Source: Bradyrhizobium sp. AS23.2 (GTDB lineage: Bacteria > Pseudomonadota > Alphaproteobacteria > Rhizobiales > Xanthobacteraceae). From it: a stretch of DNA of 64,000 nucleotides. Under the pieces are notes generated by a model. That model did no database searches and was not told where the DNA came from. It saw nothing but the letters and a program-made list of their open reading frames with translations. This document shows positions 17,878 to 28,365 of this stretch, in pieces (position 1 is the first letter of the stretch; every line of letters begins with the position of its first letter). Position numbers and translations under genes: made by a program. The DNA lies in contig NZ_LGHM01000051.1 in NCBI RefSeq assembly GCF_001908185.1, forward strand, positions 78,075 to 142,074. The letters run 5' to 3'.

Positions 17878-18300
17878 ATGACCGATCAACAAGACACCGC
17901 CTCCTTCGAACAGCTTCGCACGAGGCTGTCACGCAACCATTTTGCCAATTGGATGGGTCTCGAGCTCGCTTCCGCGGCGCCCGGAACGGTCGAAATCGTC
18001 GCACCGTGGCGCGAAGAGTTCATTTCGAACCCCGATCGGCGCTACGTGCACGGCGGTATCTTGGCCACCTTGATCGACACCGCCGGGTCCTTCGCCGTCG
18101 CAACCAGATTGGGACGACCAGCACAGACGATCGACATGCGCGTCGACTTCCACAAGGCTGCGACTGAAGGGCGCTTGCGAGTTGAAGGCGCCATCGTGAA
18201 GATGGGTAGAACGCTTGCCACATGCGACGCGAGAGTCTTCGACGAGTCCGGAGCACTCGTCGCAAGCGGCCGCGGCGTCTTCCTCGTCAGCTCGGCTTAG
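17878..18300 (+). CDS. PaaI-type hot-dog thioesterase
   Basis: A 140-residue single hot-dog domain. The motif YVHGGILATLIDTAGSFAV carries the HGG turn and the catalytic acidic residue (Asp in LIDTAG) of PaaI/YbgC-like acyl-CoA thioesterases, with TIDMRVDFHKAA and VFDESGALVASGRGVFLV following. The ATG at 17878 gives a normal family length; the open frame runs further upstream without similarity. It probably hydrolyses dead-end aromatic or acyl-CoA esters to free CoA. It follows the truncated CoA-transferase gene. Confidence 0.85.
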   Translation: MTDQQDTASFEQLRTRLSRNHFANWMGLELASAAPGTVEIVAPWREEFISNPDRRYVHGGILATLIDTAGSFAVATRLGRPAQTIDMRVDFHKAATEGRLRVEGAIVKMGRTLATCDARVFDESGALVASGRGVFLVSSA

Positions 18301-18387
18301 CGGACCCCCGAGAAACATGTCGCTCCTGGGAGCCTCCGTCTCGGCGGTCGGGCGCTCCGGCGCCGAGACCGGGGCGCGGGTCTCCAA

Positions 18388-19155
18388 CTAGCCGCTCATC
18401 GTCAAACCACCGGAGACGCTTACCACTTGACCGGTAATGAAACCGGCATCGTCGCTCGAAAGAAAGGCGATCAGACCGGGAATATCGTCCGGCTGCCCGA
18501 GACGCTTGAGAGGGATTGCGCGTTTGAGGCCGTCGTAGATCTTCTGACCATAATCGCCCTCGCCAACGAACGAACGCAACAAGGCCGTGTCGGTCGGCCC
18601 CGGGCAGACGACATTCACGCGGACGTTGTTGCGGGCGCATTCGCGTGCAATGGTCTTGGAAAATGCGATCAAGCCACCCTTGCAGGCCGAGTAGACCGAC
18701 TCTCCCGACGACCCGACCCGTCCTGCGTCGGAGGCCACATTGACGACCTTTCCTCCACCGGCGGCGATCAGATGCGGCAAGACCGCCTTGTGCAAGTTCA
18801 ATGGCCCACGCAGATTGATAGCGATGATCTTATCCCAGAGGTCCGGCTCCGTCTCAAGAAAGGGTTTGGCGACATCCCAGCCCGCGTTGTTCACGAGGAT
18901 GTCCAATTTGCCGAAGTGCGCGGCACCCTTTTCGACTGCCTCGTTCACCCTTCCGTAGTCCGCGATATCGACAACTGCGGTCGATAGCCGCTCTTCCCCG
19001 ACGTTCAGCTTGGAACGAAGATCGTCGAGACTCTTGGAATCGACGTCGATGGCGAGAATCTTGACGCCCTCCTCGATGAAACGACGGCAGATCGAGCGGC
19101 CGATGCCGCCGGCAGCGCCCGTTACGACAGCGATACGATTTTCAAGACCCCTCAT
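18388..19155 (-). CDS. BadH-like short-chain dehydrogenase (2-hydroxycyclohexanecarboxyl-CoA dehydrogenase type)
   Basis: A 255-residue SDR with cofactor loop VTGAAGGIGRSICRRF, LVNNAGWDVAKPF, catalytic Ser in VNVASDAGRVGSSGE and Tyr-X3-Lys in VYSACKGGL. From memory, the segments NNAGWD, ASDAGRVGSSGESVYSACKG and the C-terminus DDAGFITGQVVSVSGGLTMS are very close to BadH of Rhodopseudomonas palustris, which oxidises 2-hydroxycyclohexanecarboxyl-CoA to the ketone. GGGAGAAG lies 4 bases before the ATG. With the acyl-CoA dehydrogenase, hydratase and CoA-transferase it supports an alicyclic-acid pathway. The exact substrate is inferred. Confidence 0.88.
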   Translation of the reverse strand: MRGLENRIAVVTGAAGGIGRSICRRFIEEGVKILAIDVDSKSLDDLRSKLNVGEERLSTAVVDIADYGRVNEAVEKGAAHFGKLDILVNNAGWDVAKPFLETEPDLWDKIIAINLRGPLNLHKAVLPHLIAAGGGKVVNVASDAGRVGSSGESVYSACKGGLIAFSKTIARECARNNVRVNVVCPGPTDTALLRSFVGEGDYGQKIYDGLKRAIPLKRLGQPDDIPGLIAFLSSDDAGFITGQVVSVSGGLTMSG

Positions 19156-19524
19156 GGGCTTCTCCCAAGGCTCGACATGATCACTACGGACACACGCCCC
19201 GAACCGGCGTGTTTGGCGACGGTTGCCGCTCCATCATGGGTAGCTCGGGTGTTTGCCGAGTCAACGCCGGCGCGCGTCGCCGAACGCTCAAAACGGCAGA
19301 TCGCAAGGATATACGAAATGTAACCCGCGGCGGTTTAGGTGCTGCCTTCATCCGCGCCGCATCAGCAAGAGTCCGACGCGATTCGCCGCTGCCGTTCGGC
19401 GTACGGCGCCAATCATATGCTCTCGTCGGCACAGACGGCCCTGAGAACCCAATCCCCATTCATTGTGGTCAACCCGATCGCAACTACCTGGAGAGCGGCC
19501 AGACGAACGTTTTCGCCGAACGCG
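19156..19524. other. Intergenic region, promoter side of the BadH-like gene
   Basis: About 370 bases with no recognisable gene; frames here are Arg-rich and match no family. It should hold the promoter of the BadH-like gene, but no clear -35/-10 pair or operator was seen. Confidence 0.4.
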
Positions 19525-19692
19525 CCCCGACTTTCATCCGAGGAGGCCCGCGGCCACCATCCGGCGCAGCAGCGACGGAGTCGCCGCGCGCGTGTCCAGC
19601 GTGATCGGATAGAATGCCTCGCAAGGGCGGACCTGCGTGTCGAGGCCGATGAGATCGATGAGCTTGAGCGGCCCATCTTGTAGCCGAGGCCG
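19525..19692 (-). pseudogene. C-terminal remnant of a 3-hydroxyacyl-CoA (3-hydroxybutyryl-CoA) dehydrogenase
   Basis: Reading from 19692 downward, GLGYKMG is followed, after a one-base shift, by PLKLIDLIGLDTQVRPCEAF, YPITLDTRAATPSLLRRMVA and AGLLG, then a TGA and KSGRG in the same frame. This is the C-terminal dimer domain of 3-hydroxybutyryl-CoA dehydrogenases (typically GYPMGPL.L.D..GLD, then LL..M...G..G.K.G.GFY). The NAD domain is missing. Frameshift plus nonsense codon show it is dead. It ends about 65 bases from a tRNA-Gln fragment, so an island insertion may have cut it. Confidence 0.65.
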
Positions 19693-19755
19693 ACCAGCGA
19701 ACAAAAGCAGCCGGTTTGTCTGTGGGAGACATATCCGAAGGCCAGACTGGCTGGC

Positions 19756-19805
19756 TGGCTGGGGCGGGAGGGATCGAACCTCCGAATGGCGGAATCAAAA
19801 TCAGC
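19756..19805 (-). tRNA. 3' part of tRNA-Gln (UUG), attachment-site remnant
   Basis: On the minus strand, anticodon arm GCTGA-TTTTGAT-TCCGC (anticodon TTG, one stem mismatch), variable loop CATTC, T arm GGAGG-TTCGATC-CCTCC, acceptor strand CGCCCCA, discriminator G and encoded CCA follow one another exactly as in tRNA-Gln. The D arm and 5' acceptor strand are absent, so this is not a working tRNA. A 3' tRNA piece of this extent is what a tyrosine integrase leaves at the distal end of an integrated island. By that logic the island lay toward higher coordinates. No integrase gene is visible nearby. Confidence 0.85.
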
Positions 19806-20256
19806 TTGATTATTCAATGATTCCAATGAGTGTTTGGAAAAAATACCGGAATTCGCCTCTAGAAAAATCAATTGCTTAGCAGGCGTTTCCAAATGAGGAA
19901 GCGCCTCTCCCAGCGAGGGATGGCATCCGAACGGCACCGACCTGCTCGCGTGAGAGGCCGTTAGCACAACGATACCAATCCGAGGGCGCCGGGGATTTGA
20001 GTCCCTTCCCCACACCAACCGAACCTACGGTATCTCAACTAGTCTTTCGCCTGACGTAGTTTGTAGGAGGCCTTAGCTATTCTCATCCCGCGATCAGTTC
20101 TGGAAGCCGCGTGGACGAACGCGTCGTAGGACCTTGTGTGTGCCGAGCGAGCAGCTAATTAAGAGTCAGCCCCGGGTTCAGAACGATCAATGACTTGCCG
20201 GTCGCACCACCGACCTTATCCGGCCGAAAATGGGCATTCGTCGCACGATCGTCCCA
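19806..20256. other. Region beside the tRNA-Gln fragment, no gene recognised
   Basis: About 450 bases, locally AT-richer (for example 19800-19880) than the window. A frame reading WGRDSNPRRPR on the minus strand resembles the common spurious translations found next to tRNA genes, not a protein family. A small hairpin GGGGA/TCCCC occurs near 19990-20010. It may be the terminal segment of a former island. Confidence 0.35.
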
Positions 20257-20499
20257 TTAGGCGAGCCTTGTCCGGCGAGGGATGTAGAGCTGGGTGAATT
20301 GTCGGTCGGCGGGAACGATAACCAGGTAGCCCACCGTCATCTCCATGGCCGGCGCGTCGCCCCAGCTGTCACTGCGGAACTTGCGATCGCGCGTCGCCGA
20401 ATACACGCTGACACCGCTTTCATACAGGTCCTGTAGGATACCATCCAGCTCCCTAGCAAAGCCGAGGCGACTGGACATCGGGACGTCATCCACGTCCAT
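20257..20499 (-). CDS. Small hypothetical protein
   Basis: An 80-residue frame (MDVDDVPMSSRLGFARELDG, then ILQDLYESGVSVYSATRDRK and ending YIPRRTRLA). Composition is that of a soluble protein, and AGGA lies about 7 bases before the ATG. No membrane segment, signal peptide or known motif. I do not recognise the family. It is plausible because codon use and composition look protein-like, but it is short. Confidence 0.4.
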   Translation of the reverse strand: MDVDDVPMSSRLGFARELDGILQDLYESGVSVYSATRDRKFRSDSWGDAPAMEMTVGYLVIVPADRQFTQLYIPRRTRLA

Positions 20500-20648
20500 C
20501 AGTCCTGCACATAATCACAGAGGCGGGCGGCTAGTGTTTTGGTGTCGTCACTCAGACCCTCATCGGAGGGCTACGCGCGCGGCCGCGTCCGCACCGCACG
20601 CCATAGCAAGGAGTGAGCGATGGCTGCCGATCGCAACGAGGTGACGAC

Positions 20649-21038
20649 ATGACCGTCGGGGACCTATTCGCGTCTCTCGATCGCGATGCCGTCATCGGCG
20701 AACTCGAGAGGCAAAGCCCCCCGGCAGGTAGCGAACCGGGAGGGGCACGTCGAAGCCTGGGACGAGATCGTCGGCCTGAAGCCGCTTTCGACGGAATATG
20801 CCTGCCGAGTCGATCTGGTGCAGCGCGAGCCCGGACGCAGCTACATCGACTCTCCGGCACGATCGAAGGCGGCGAAGATCTGCTCGCGATCGAGTTCGTC
20901 GACTGGCGCCAGTGGCTCTCGATGCCCCTTGTCCTGGGCACCGGAATGGCAGATGCGCCGCCGTCCACGGTTCTGGCTGCGATCCTCAACGAGATGACCT
21001 TCGCCGGCTACAGCAACCTGCAGGCGACAGGCAACTGA
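20649..21038 (+). pseudogene. DUF6557-like small protein gene with two compensating frameshifts
   Basis: Three frames together read like one protein of about 130 residues: MTVGDLFASLDRDAVIGELE (frame 1), then VANREGHVEAWDEIVGLKPL and ACRVDLVQREPGRSYIDS (frame 2), then LSGTIEGGEDLLAIEFVDWR, LNEMTFAGYSNL (frame 1 again). The layout resembles small DUF6557-type proteins, whose function is unknown. The first shift lies near a run of six C (about 20720), the second near 20855. Either two sequencing errors or a decayed gene. Assignment to the DUF is from memory. Confidence 0.5.
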
Positions 21039-21052
21039 ACGGAGGCACCGGG

Positions 21053-21268
21053 ATGTCGGAGGTGACCTACTACGTCGCCCTTCCGTTCGTCGTGGCCGAC
21101 GACGGTCTCGCTCCAGGCGAGGCGACGGAATGCTTCAGCGCCAACGCCGCGGTCATGCGTGCTGAGGCGCTGTCGCGGAAGCCAGGCCACGCCGGCGCGC
21201 TCGCCTTCAGCCGCAGCGGGGATCCCGCGACCGGCGACTTCGGCGACGCCAACCTGTCCGCGTTGTGA
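21053..21268 (+). CDS. Small conserved-looking hypothetical protein
   Basis: A 71-residue protein, MSEVTYYVALPFVVADDGLA, ending SGDPATGDFGDANLSAL. The ATG has GGAGGCACCGGG upstream and lies 14 bases after the stop of the DUF6557-like gene, so the two look like a pair. The middle (ANAAVMRAEALSRKPGHAGA then LAFSRSGDP) resembles short proteins predicted in rhizobial plasmids and islands in which an input value is relayed. No catalytic motif is visible and no function is claimed. Confidence 0.55.
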   Translation: MSEVTYYVALPFVVADDGLAPGEATECFSANAAVMRAEALSRKPGHAGALAFSRSGDPATGDFGDANLSAL

Positions 21269-21275
21269 GGCCCGC

Positions 21276-22461
21276 CTACCCCTCAAGCGAATGTTCGAGG
21301 AAGAAACGCAGCATTTCCCTGGTCGCGTCGGGCCCTCGCGGATCGGTGTAGGAGCCGGCGGGGCTGCCTCCCGACCAGGCGTGGCCGGCCCGGTGAATAT
21401 TCCAGTGCTCGGACACGGCGCGCCCCCCCGGCGTCCGTCAGGATCGTGCGAGTATAAGCGTGCCCTTGGGGCACTCGCCCGTGGATCACCCTCGCTTTTG
21501 GACTTGCTGCGTCGGGGGACCGCTCGACGATTCGATCGCCGTTGTTCGGATGCACCGTGGTGTCCCGGTCGCCATGGAAAACGATGGTCGGCACCGGCGA
21601 TCCGGCGAAAGCAACTTTGGGCCCGCCGCCCTGCCTCATCGCGGCGAACGCGGAGGGCAGGTCGCTGGCGGCACCGCAGGCCAAACCCGAATGGATCCCG
21701 ACAGCCGCGTACAGATCGGCGTACGTCTCGCCCATAATGGCTGCAGCCGCTCCGCCAGCCGACAAGCCTGCGACGTAGATGCGCTTCGGATCGATCGCAT
21801 GGTCTCGCATGATCTGCCGGGTGATGCCCGCGATCAGCGAAGGTTCGCCACCGCCGCGCTGCTGGTCGCCCGGGCGAAACCAGTTCCAGCATTTCGACTG
21901 ATTGGCTCCACTGGGCTGCTCCGGATAGACCACGAAGCAATTCAGCTCCTCCGCCAGGAAATTCATCCGGGTGCCGGCCGCGAAATCGTCCGGAGACTGG
22001 GTGCAGCCGTGAAGCATGACGACGAGAGGAAGCGTTCGCCCCTGCGAGCGGCTCGGGATGAAAAGCTTGTAGCTTCGACTTCCGGCCGCATTGCGGAAGG
22101 TGCCAGCGACGAACCTCGTGCCCTCGGGCGCGATATCCGTCGTGACGGGCGGAGCGCGTTTCATCGAGCCACGCAGGCCGAGCCCGGAGAACTGCCGCAT
22201 GCCGTCGAGCGGAGCGGCACGTTTGCGCCGCTCAACGGAAGTGGTCTGGGTGGATTTTCGGCCTTCTTTCTCCTCGACGACGTTGGCCTTCAGGTCGATG
22301 GTTGGCGGCTCGAGCCTCGGGGCTGCGACATCAGCATCGCTGCCGGACGGTTTCGACACGCTCTCTCCCCGAAGCATGCGCTGAAGGAGCGCGGTGGCCT
22401 CGACCAATTGACCTGCACGCGTGAGGCGGGTGGCCTCGCGAACTATATTCTGATCCAACAT
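21276..22461 (-). pseudogene. PHB-depolymerase-type esterase, frameshifted in a 7-base G tract before the catalytic His
   Basis: An alpha/beta-hydrolase of the polyhydroxyalkanoate depolymerase family: oxyanion segment LPLVVMLHGCTQSPDDF, lipase box YVAGLSAGGAAA (Ser) and HGDRDTTVHP (Asp). At 21423-21429 there are seven C. With six, the frame would continue [18 protein letters not shown] (catalytic His) and [18 protein letters not shown] to a stop at 21278-21276. As given it runs out in an Arg-rich tail and loses the His. Start ATG 22461 follows GAGGTGAT. The ribbon-helix-helix gene ends 4 bases upstream. A homopolymer error is the likeliest cause. Confidence 0.82.
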
Positions 22462-22465
22462 CGCA

Positions 22466-22885
22466 TCACCTCGTTCTATCGGCGAGAGCGGCCTTGACCG
22501 CGGGAGTGGCATGGAGGGCTCCGAGCACCGAGACCGAAGCAATGGTCGCGCGGGCCAGATCCGGCGTGACGTCCTGGTCGATGCTCGCCAGGCCGAGAAC
22601 GTTGATGTGCAGCATCTCGCCGGCGCGTCGCGCCGCTTCGAGATCCATGCGGCTATAGGTCCGCAGCCCGAGATCCAGGCTCTTTCGGACAGTCGACTGC
22701 TTCACGACGTCCGCATGGCGTTCGAGCTGGTTGCGGATGGCCGTCCGGATGAAGTCGGTCCGGTTGGAATAGAACCCTTCCTGCACCATCAGGTCGACCT
22801 GACCGAGGTCGACATAGCCGAGGTTGATCGTGATCTTCTCGGTGTCGGGGGTCTTAGGTCGCAGTTCGCGGACATTGTCAGGCAC
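22466..22885 (-). CDS. CopG-type ribbon-helix-helix regulator
   Basis: A 139-residue protein starting at a GTG with AAGGAGACC upstream. Residues 17-55 (KITINLGYVDLGQVDLMVQE, then GFYSNRTDFIRTAIRNQLER) form a ribbon-helix-helix: a beta strand, then two helices with the usual 'GfySnRsefir.aiR.qL' pattern. The C-terminal 80 residues are of unknown function. Four bases separate its stop from the esterase gene, so it probably regulates its own operon. The combination resembles polyhydroxybutyrate-linked operons in Bradyrhizobium. Confidence 0.8.
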   Translation of the reverse strand: MPDNVRELRPKTPDTEKITINLGYVDLGQVDLMVQEGFYSNRTDFIRTAIRNQLERHADVVKQSTVRKSLDLGLRTYSRMDLEAARRAGEMLHINVLGLASIDQDVTPDLARATIASVSVLGALHATPAVKAALADRTR

Positions 22886-23025
22886 GGAACGGTCTCCTTA
22901 TCCATCCATAGGGATGGTAGACGGATGGTATGTGGAGGGTGAGAAGGCGATTTCAAGGGGTGACCTAAACCGGTCTACCCCCTCTCCGGGGGCGAGAGTG
23001 TCAATCGGCGCTGCACAAGCAGAAT

Positions 23026-23361
23026 TCACTGAGCGGTTCGCTCGCCGGGCTGAATTACCCGCGGCTTGAGACGCTGGACGAATGGGTTCTGCACGGATTC
23101 AGCTTCCCCAATTATCTCGAGGAGCTCGGTCCTACGGCGCAGCAGGACATCTACAAGAAATCCTCGATCGATCTCGCGCTAAGGGATGCGTTTCGCAAAA
23201 TGCGCAGCTTCCTGATGACCAGCAAGGGACTGACCGAGGACGAGGCGATTTCGCTCATGTCCATCGGAGTCGACTTCGGCGTCACGCAGGTAGTCGATGG
23301 CAATTGGGGCATCCACGCGATCATCAAGAAGAACCTGTTTGCCGGTATAGCGACGGCTTAA
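23026..23361 (+). pseudogene. C-terminal fragment of an acetamidase/formamidase
   Basis: About 110 codons read LNYPRLETLDEWVLHGFSFP, NYLEELGPTAQQDIYKKSSI, DLALRDAFRKMRSFLMTSKG, LTEDEAISLMSIGVDFGVTQ, VVDGNWGIHAIIKK. This is the last third of FmdA/AmdA-type acetamidases, in which the 'GVDFG.TQ.V.G..G.H' region is highly conserved. The N-terminal two thirds are absent: upstream lies only the promoter side of the ribbon-helix-helix gene, and no start codon or ribosome site precedes the match. A truncated relic. Confidence 0.7.
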
Positions 23362-23553
23362 AGCTCTAGGACCCATGAAGCGACGGGAATTATTGGAATC
23401 GGACCACCAGTCGCCCTCGGGCGGATAGCGCGCAATATCTGAGTGGGTCACACTCAGAATGGTTCGTACTGAGGCACAATGAGTCCGCTTTACCCCGAAC
23501 GGCCGACGTGAGACCGGGCGAGCAGTAGGTTCGTGTCGGGCCAATACCGGAAG

Positions 23554-24559
23554 TTACGAGAGTTCGTCGAGCAGGGCCTTCGCTTCCTTCAGATCGCGGG
23601 TCTCAAAGCCTTCGCTGAACCAGCCGTAGACCGGCGCGAGCAGAGCGCGGGCCTCAGGGTACTTGCCCTGGGCGCGCCGGAGTCGGGCAAGGCTGATCGC
23701 GGCCCGCAGCTCGAATGACTTGGCGCTCTGATCCCGCGCCGTTGCCAGCGCCTGCGCAAAACAAAACTCGACGTCGGCCGGTGATGCACCCTGCGCGGAC
23801 CGCAACTCACCCTCAAGCCGGTGGAGTTCTGCCTCCCACATATGGTCGTTGTTTCGCGCGACGAGATCCGTCGCTTGGGCGATGACGGCCAAGCCTTCTT
23901 CGGCGGCGCCTGCTTGCAGGTGAGTTGCCGCCAGCATGCAGAGATATCGGATCTGGTACCAGCCGACGCCCAAGGCGAGCCGCTCAGCGGCGCTCTGGCG
24001 CATCAGCGCCAGCCCGGCCTCGCCGACTCCTTCCTGGGCCATCACCCAGCCTCTCAGGATCAGGCCGCTTAGCCGGAAGTAATGCAAGCTGTGCTGATCG
24101 GCGAGCTCGATGATCGCATCGGCATGCCCCCGCACCGCCGCCGTATCGCGAAGAAGCTCGGCAAGCCCGGCGCCGCCGTAAACTCGGACATGAGCGGTGA
24201 GGTTCGCCTGGTTTAATACTTCGGCGTACTGCAACGCCGCAACGCTCCAGGCTCGCGCCTGCTCCGGATAGCCCAGGATCCAGAGGATGACCGCGAGATA
24301 CGGGAGCGCCGAAATCTTCGGATCGTGGACGTAATGGACCGGTGGAGGGCGATGTTGGCTCGGGTCATAGAGGCGCAAGATCGTCTCAAATTCGGAGCGC
24401 GCTTCGACAAACGCTCCGACCTGCAGGGCTGTGAGCCCGGACAGACGGTGTGCGGCAAGCCGAAGAGCCGCATCCGCGGTGCGCTCCGACGTGCGCCGCG
24501 CCTCTTCGGTCAGCTGTCGCATCCAGCCCAAGATCACGAAGCCATTCCGCGATATCCAC
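23554..24559 (-). pseudogene. Cyclase/ATPase/TPR protein with a large internal deletion
   Basis: The 5' end is a convincing gene start: GTG at 24559 with AGGAG 7 bases upstream, giving VDIAEWLRDLGLD, the SAM-domain opening of class III adenylate-cyclase/AAA proteins. Within about 15 codons the frame is lost, and another frame (24537-23554, 327 residues) gives only the C-terminal TPR-like tail: ARSEFETILRLYDPSQHRP, LHRLEGELRSAQG, AISLARLRRAQGKYPEARAL and LAPVYGWFSEGFETRDLKEA. Intact relatives are about 1,000-1,150 residues with cyclase and ATPase domains between. Some 700 codons are therefore gone. The gene at 55-58 kb is a longer paralogue with the same ending. Confidence 0.75.
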
Positions 24560-24602
24560 GCAAAGTCTCCTCGCGCGGCGTCAGGCGATACATACGGCCA
24601 GC

Positions 24603-25043
24603 TCAGTTGAAGGTATGTAACCTCAGCTTCAGCGAACCATCCGCCTGACGCTCGAACACGTGCGTGGCGATGCCAGAGAAGTTCGCAGGCTTGCCATCCT
24701 TGTCCTTGCCTTTGGCGCTCCAGTTTGCCGTGCCATAGAGGACCTTGTCATCGCCCCCTGCATCGATCAGCTGAAGTTTGTGGTCCGTTACCCCGTTGGC
24801 GTAGAATCCGGCAAAAAACTTCTCGATCTCCGCCGGACCCGACGCCACCTCGTGGGTTGGCGGTAGCACCTTCGCGTTCTGCAGATATAAGGCGGTAACA
24901 GCCTTCGGGTCGCCCTTGTTGTATGCCGCATCAAATGCTGCGTAAGCCGCCGAGACATCGCTCTTGGGGTCACCGGCAAAGGACCCCACCGGAGCAACTG
25001 TGAGCAAACAAAGAGCGAATGCCGCTGCGTGAATCAAACGCAT
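24603..25043 (-). CDS. Exported NTF2-like (SgcJ/DUF4440-type) protein
   Basis: A 146-residue protein: signal peptide MRLIHAAAFALCLLTVAPVG then SFAGD, followed by an NTF2-like fold (VSAAYAAFDAAYNKGDPKAV, TALYLQNAKVLPPTHEVASG, then YGTANWSAKGKDKDGKPANF). GGGAGGATTTC precedes the ATG. The cone-shaped NTF2 fold binds small hydrophobic ligands, and exported members are mostly uncharacterised. An upstream in-frame extension of 27 residues is unlikely given the signal peptide. It is 43 bases from the deleted cyclase gene and shares its strand. Confidence 0.8.
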   Translation of the reverse strand: MRLIHAAAFALCLLTVAPVGSFAGDPKSDVSAAYAAFDAAYNKGDPKAVTALYLQNAKVLPPTHEVASGPAEIEKFFAGFYANGVTDHKLQLIDAGGDDKVLYGTANWSAKGKDKDGKPANFSGIATHVFERQADGSLKLRLHTFN

Positions 25044-27381
<2,338 letters not shown>

Positions 27382-27539
27382 GCGGCGCTGCGTTGCACAA
27401 CCGACGCCCGTCAAGGATCGGTCCGTCACGATTGATCGGCAGATCATGTCAGCGGACTAACTTCGCCTTGTGAGCACGCCCGGACGTGGGATAGTGTCTT
27501 ATCGCGTTTGGTGGTCCACGTCGGCACGAGGAGGTTGGC

Positions 27540-28016
27540 GTGGTGGAAGGAACCAAGACAGCAAACTTCACGCGCCGTGCTCTATTGACGGCGGCCGCTG
27601 CGGCTGGCGCTGGAGTGGCAGGCGGTGTCTTCATTTCGCAGGTGGACGCGGGTGACAGTGACGATGATGTTGCCATCGTCAAGCAACTCACCGGAAAGAC
27701 TCCCGTGGAGTCCGATCGAATTCACCTTGTGATGCCGAGGACGTTTCCAAACGGCTATACCGTACCTCTCTCTCTCGAGATTGATAGCCCAATGACCGAA
27801 GCGGACCACGTGCGGCATGTCCGTGTGCTCGCGCCGCACAATCCGCTCATTGAGGTTGCCCGCTTTCACTTTGTGCCGCGGCGTAGCGAGCCGAGAGTGT
27901 CGACGCGGATCCGTCTGGCCGAACCGCAATATGTCCTGGCGGTGGTGGAAATGAACGATGGCGCACTCCTGATGAACAAGACCTGGGTCGAGGTGGCCAC
28001 GAACGGCTGCACCTGA
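27540..28016 (+). CDS. soxY: SoxY-type sulfur carrier protein (Tat-exported)
   Basis: A 158-residue SoxY. The GTG at 27540 is 5 bases after AGGAGG. The N-terminus has a Tat-like signal (TRRALLTAAAAAGAGVAGGV). The immunoglobulin-like core includes VMPRTFPNGYTVPLSLEIDS. SoxY normally ends in GGCGG, whose Cys carries the sulfur being oxidised; here the end is VEVATNGCT, keeping the Cys but with a shortened, altered arm. SoxZ follows 22 bases on. No soxA, soxX, soxB or soxCD is present, so SoxYZ may act as a carrier for sulfide-derived sulfur with the flavocytochrome. Confidence 0.85.
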   Translation: MVEGTKTANFTRRALLTAAAAAGAGVAGGVFISQVDAGDSDDDVAIVKQLTGKTPVESDRIHLVMPRTFPNGYTVPLSLEIDSPMTEADHVRHVRVLAPHNPLIEVARFHFVPRRSEPRVSTRIRLAEPQYVLAVVEMNDGALLMNKTWVEVATNGCT

Positions 28017-28038
28017 CATCGCCCGGAAGGAGGCAAGA

Positions 28039-28365
28039 ATGTTCATCCCGACACCACGCGTGCAAGTGCCAAGCACTGCGGCAAACGGCGAAATTTTTCA
28101 GGTCAAGGCCCTAATTAGCCATCGAATGGAAACAGGGCTGCGTCGCGACGATCAAGGCGACGTGATCCCGCGGAATATCATCAACAGGTTTAGCTGTCGT
28201 TACAACGACGTCATCGTGTTCGGCGTCGATCTGCACGAGGCCGTGGCGGCCAATCCCTATCTTGAGTTCTACCTGCGTGCGACGGAGAGCGGCCGGCTGG
28301 AGTTCGTCTGGGAGGAGGATGGTGGCCACATCTACGCATTGACCCACCAACTCACAGTCGGCTGA
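28039..28365 (+). CDS. soxZ: SoxZ sulfur-carrier partner
   Basis: A 108-residue SoxZ: VQVPSTAANGEIFQVKALIS, HRMETGLRRDDQG, RNIINRFSCRYNDVIVFGVD and the C-terminal EFVWEEDGGHIYALTHQLTV. These are the strands that pair with SoxY in the periplasmic heterodimer. It has no signal peptide of its own, as usual, and is exported by hitch-hiking on Tat-exported SoxY. GGAAGGAGG lies upstream of the ATG. Its TGA overlaps the cytochrome start (TGATG), so the four genes form one operon. Confidence 0.92.
   Translation: MFIPTPRVQVPSTAANGEIFQVKALISHRMETGLRRDDQGDVIPRNIINRFSCRYNDVIVFGVDLHEAVAANPYLEFYLRATESGRLEFVWEEDGGHIYALTHQLTVG

Noticed and set aside
19413..20018. A 201-codon minus-strand frame starting MVWGRDSNPRRPR as a gene
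   Set aside because: It runs through the tRNA-Gln fragment and the out-of-frame dehydrogenase remnant; such GRDSNPRRPR starts are typical spurious translations beside tRNA genes.
19960..20020. A second tRNA gene next to the tRNA-Gln fragment
   Set aside because: Only a short GGGGA/TCCCC hairpin is present; no T arm, anticodon arm or acceptor pairing could be built.
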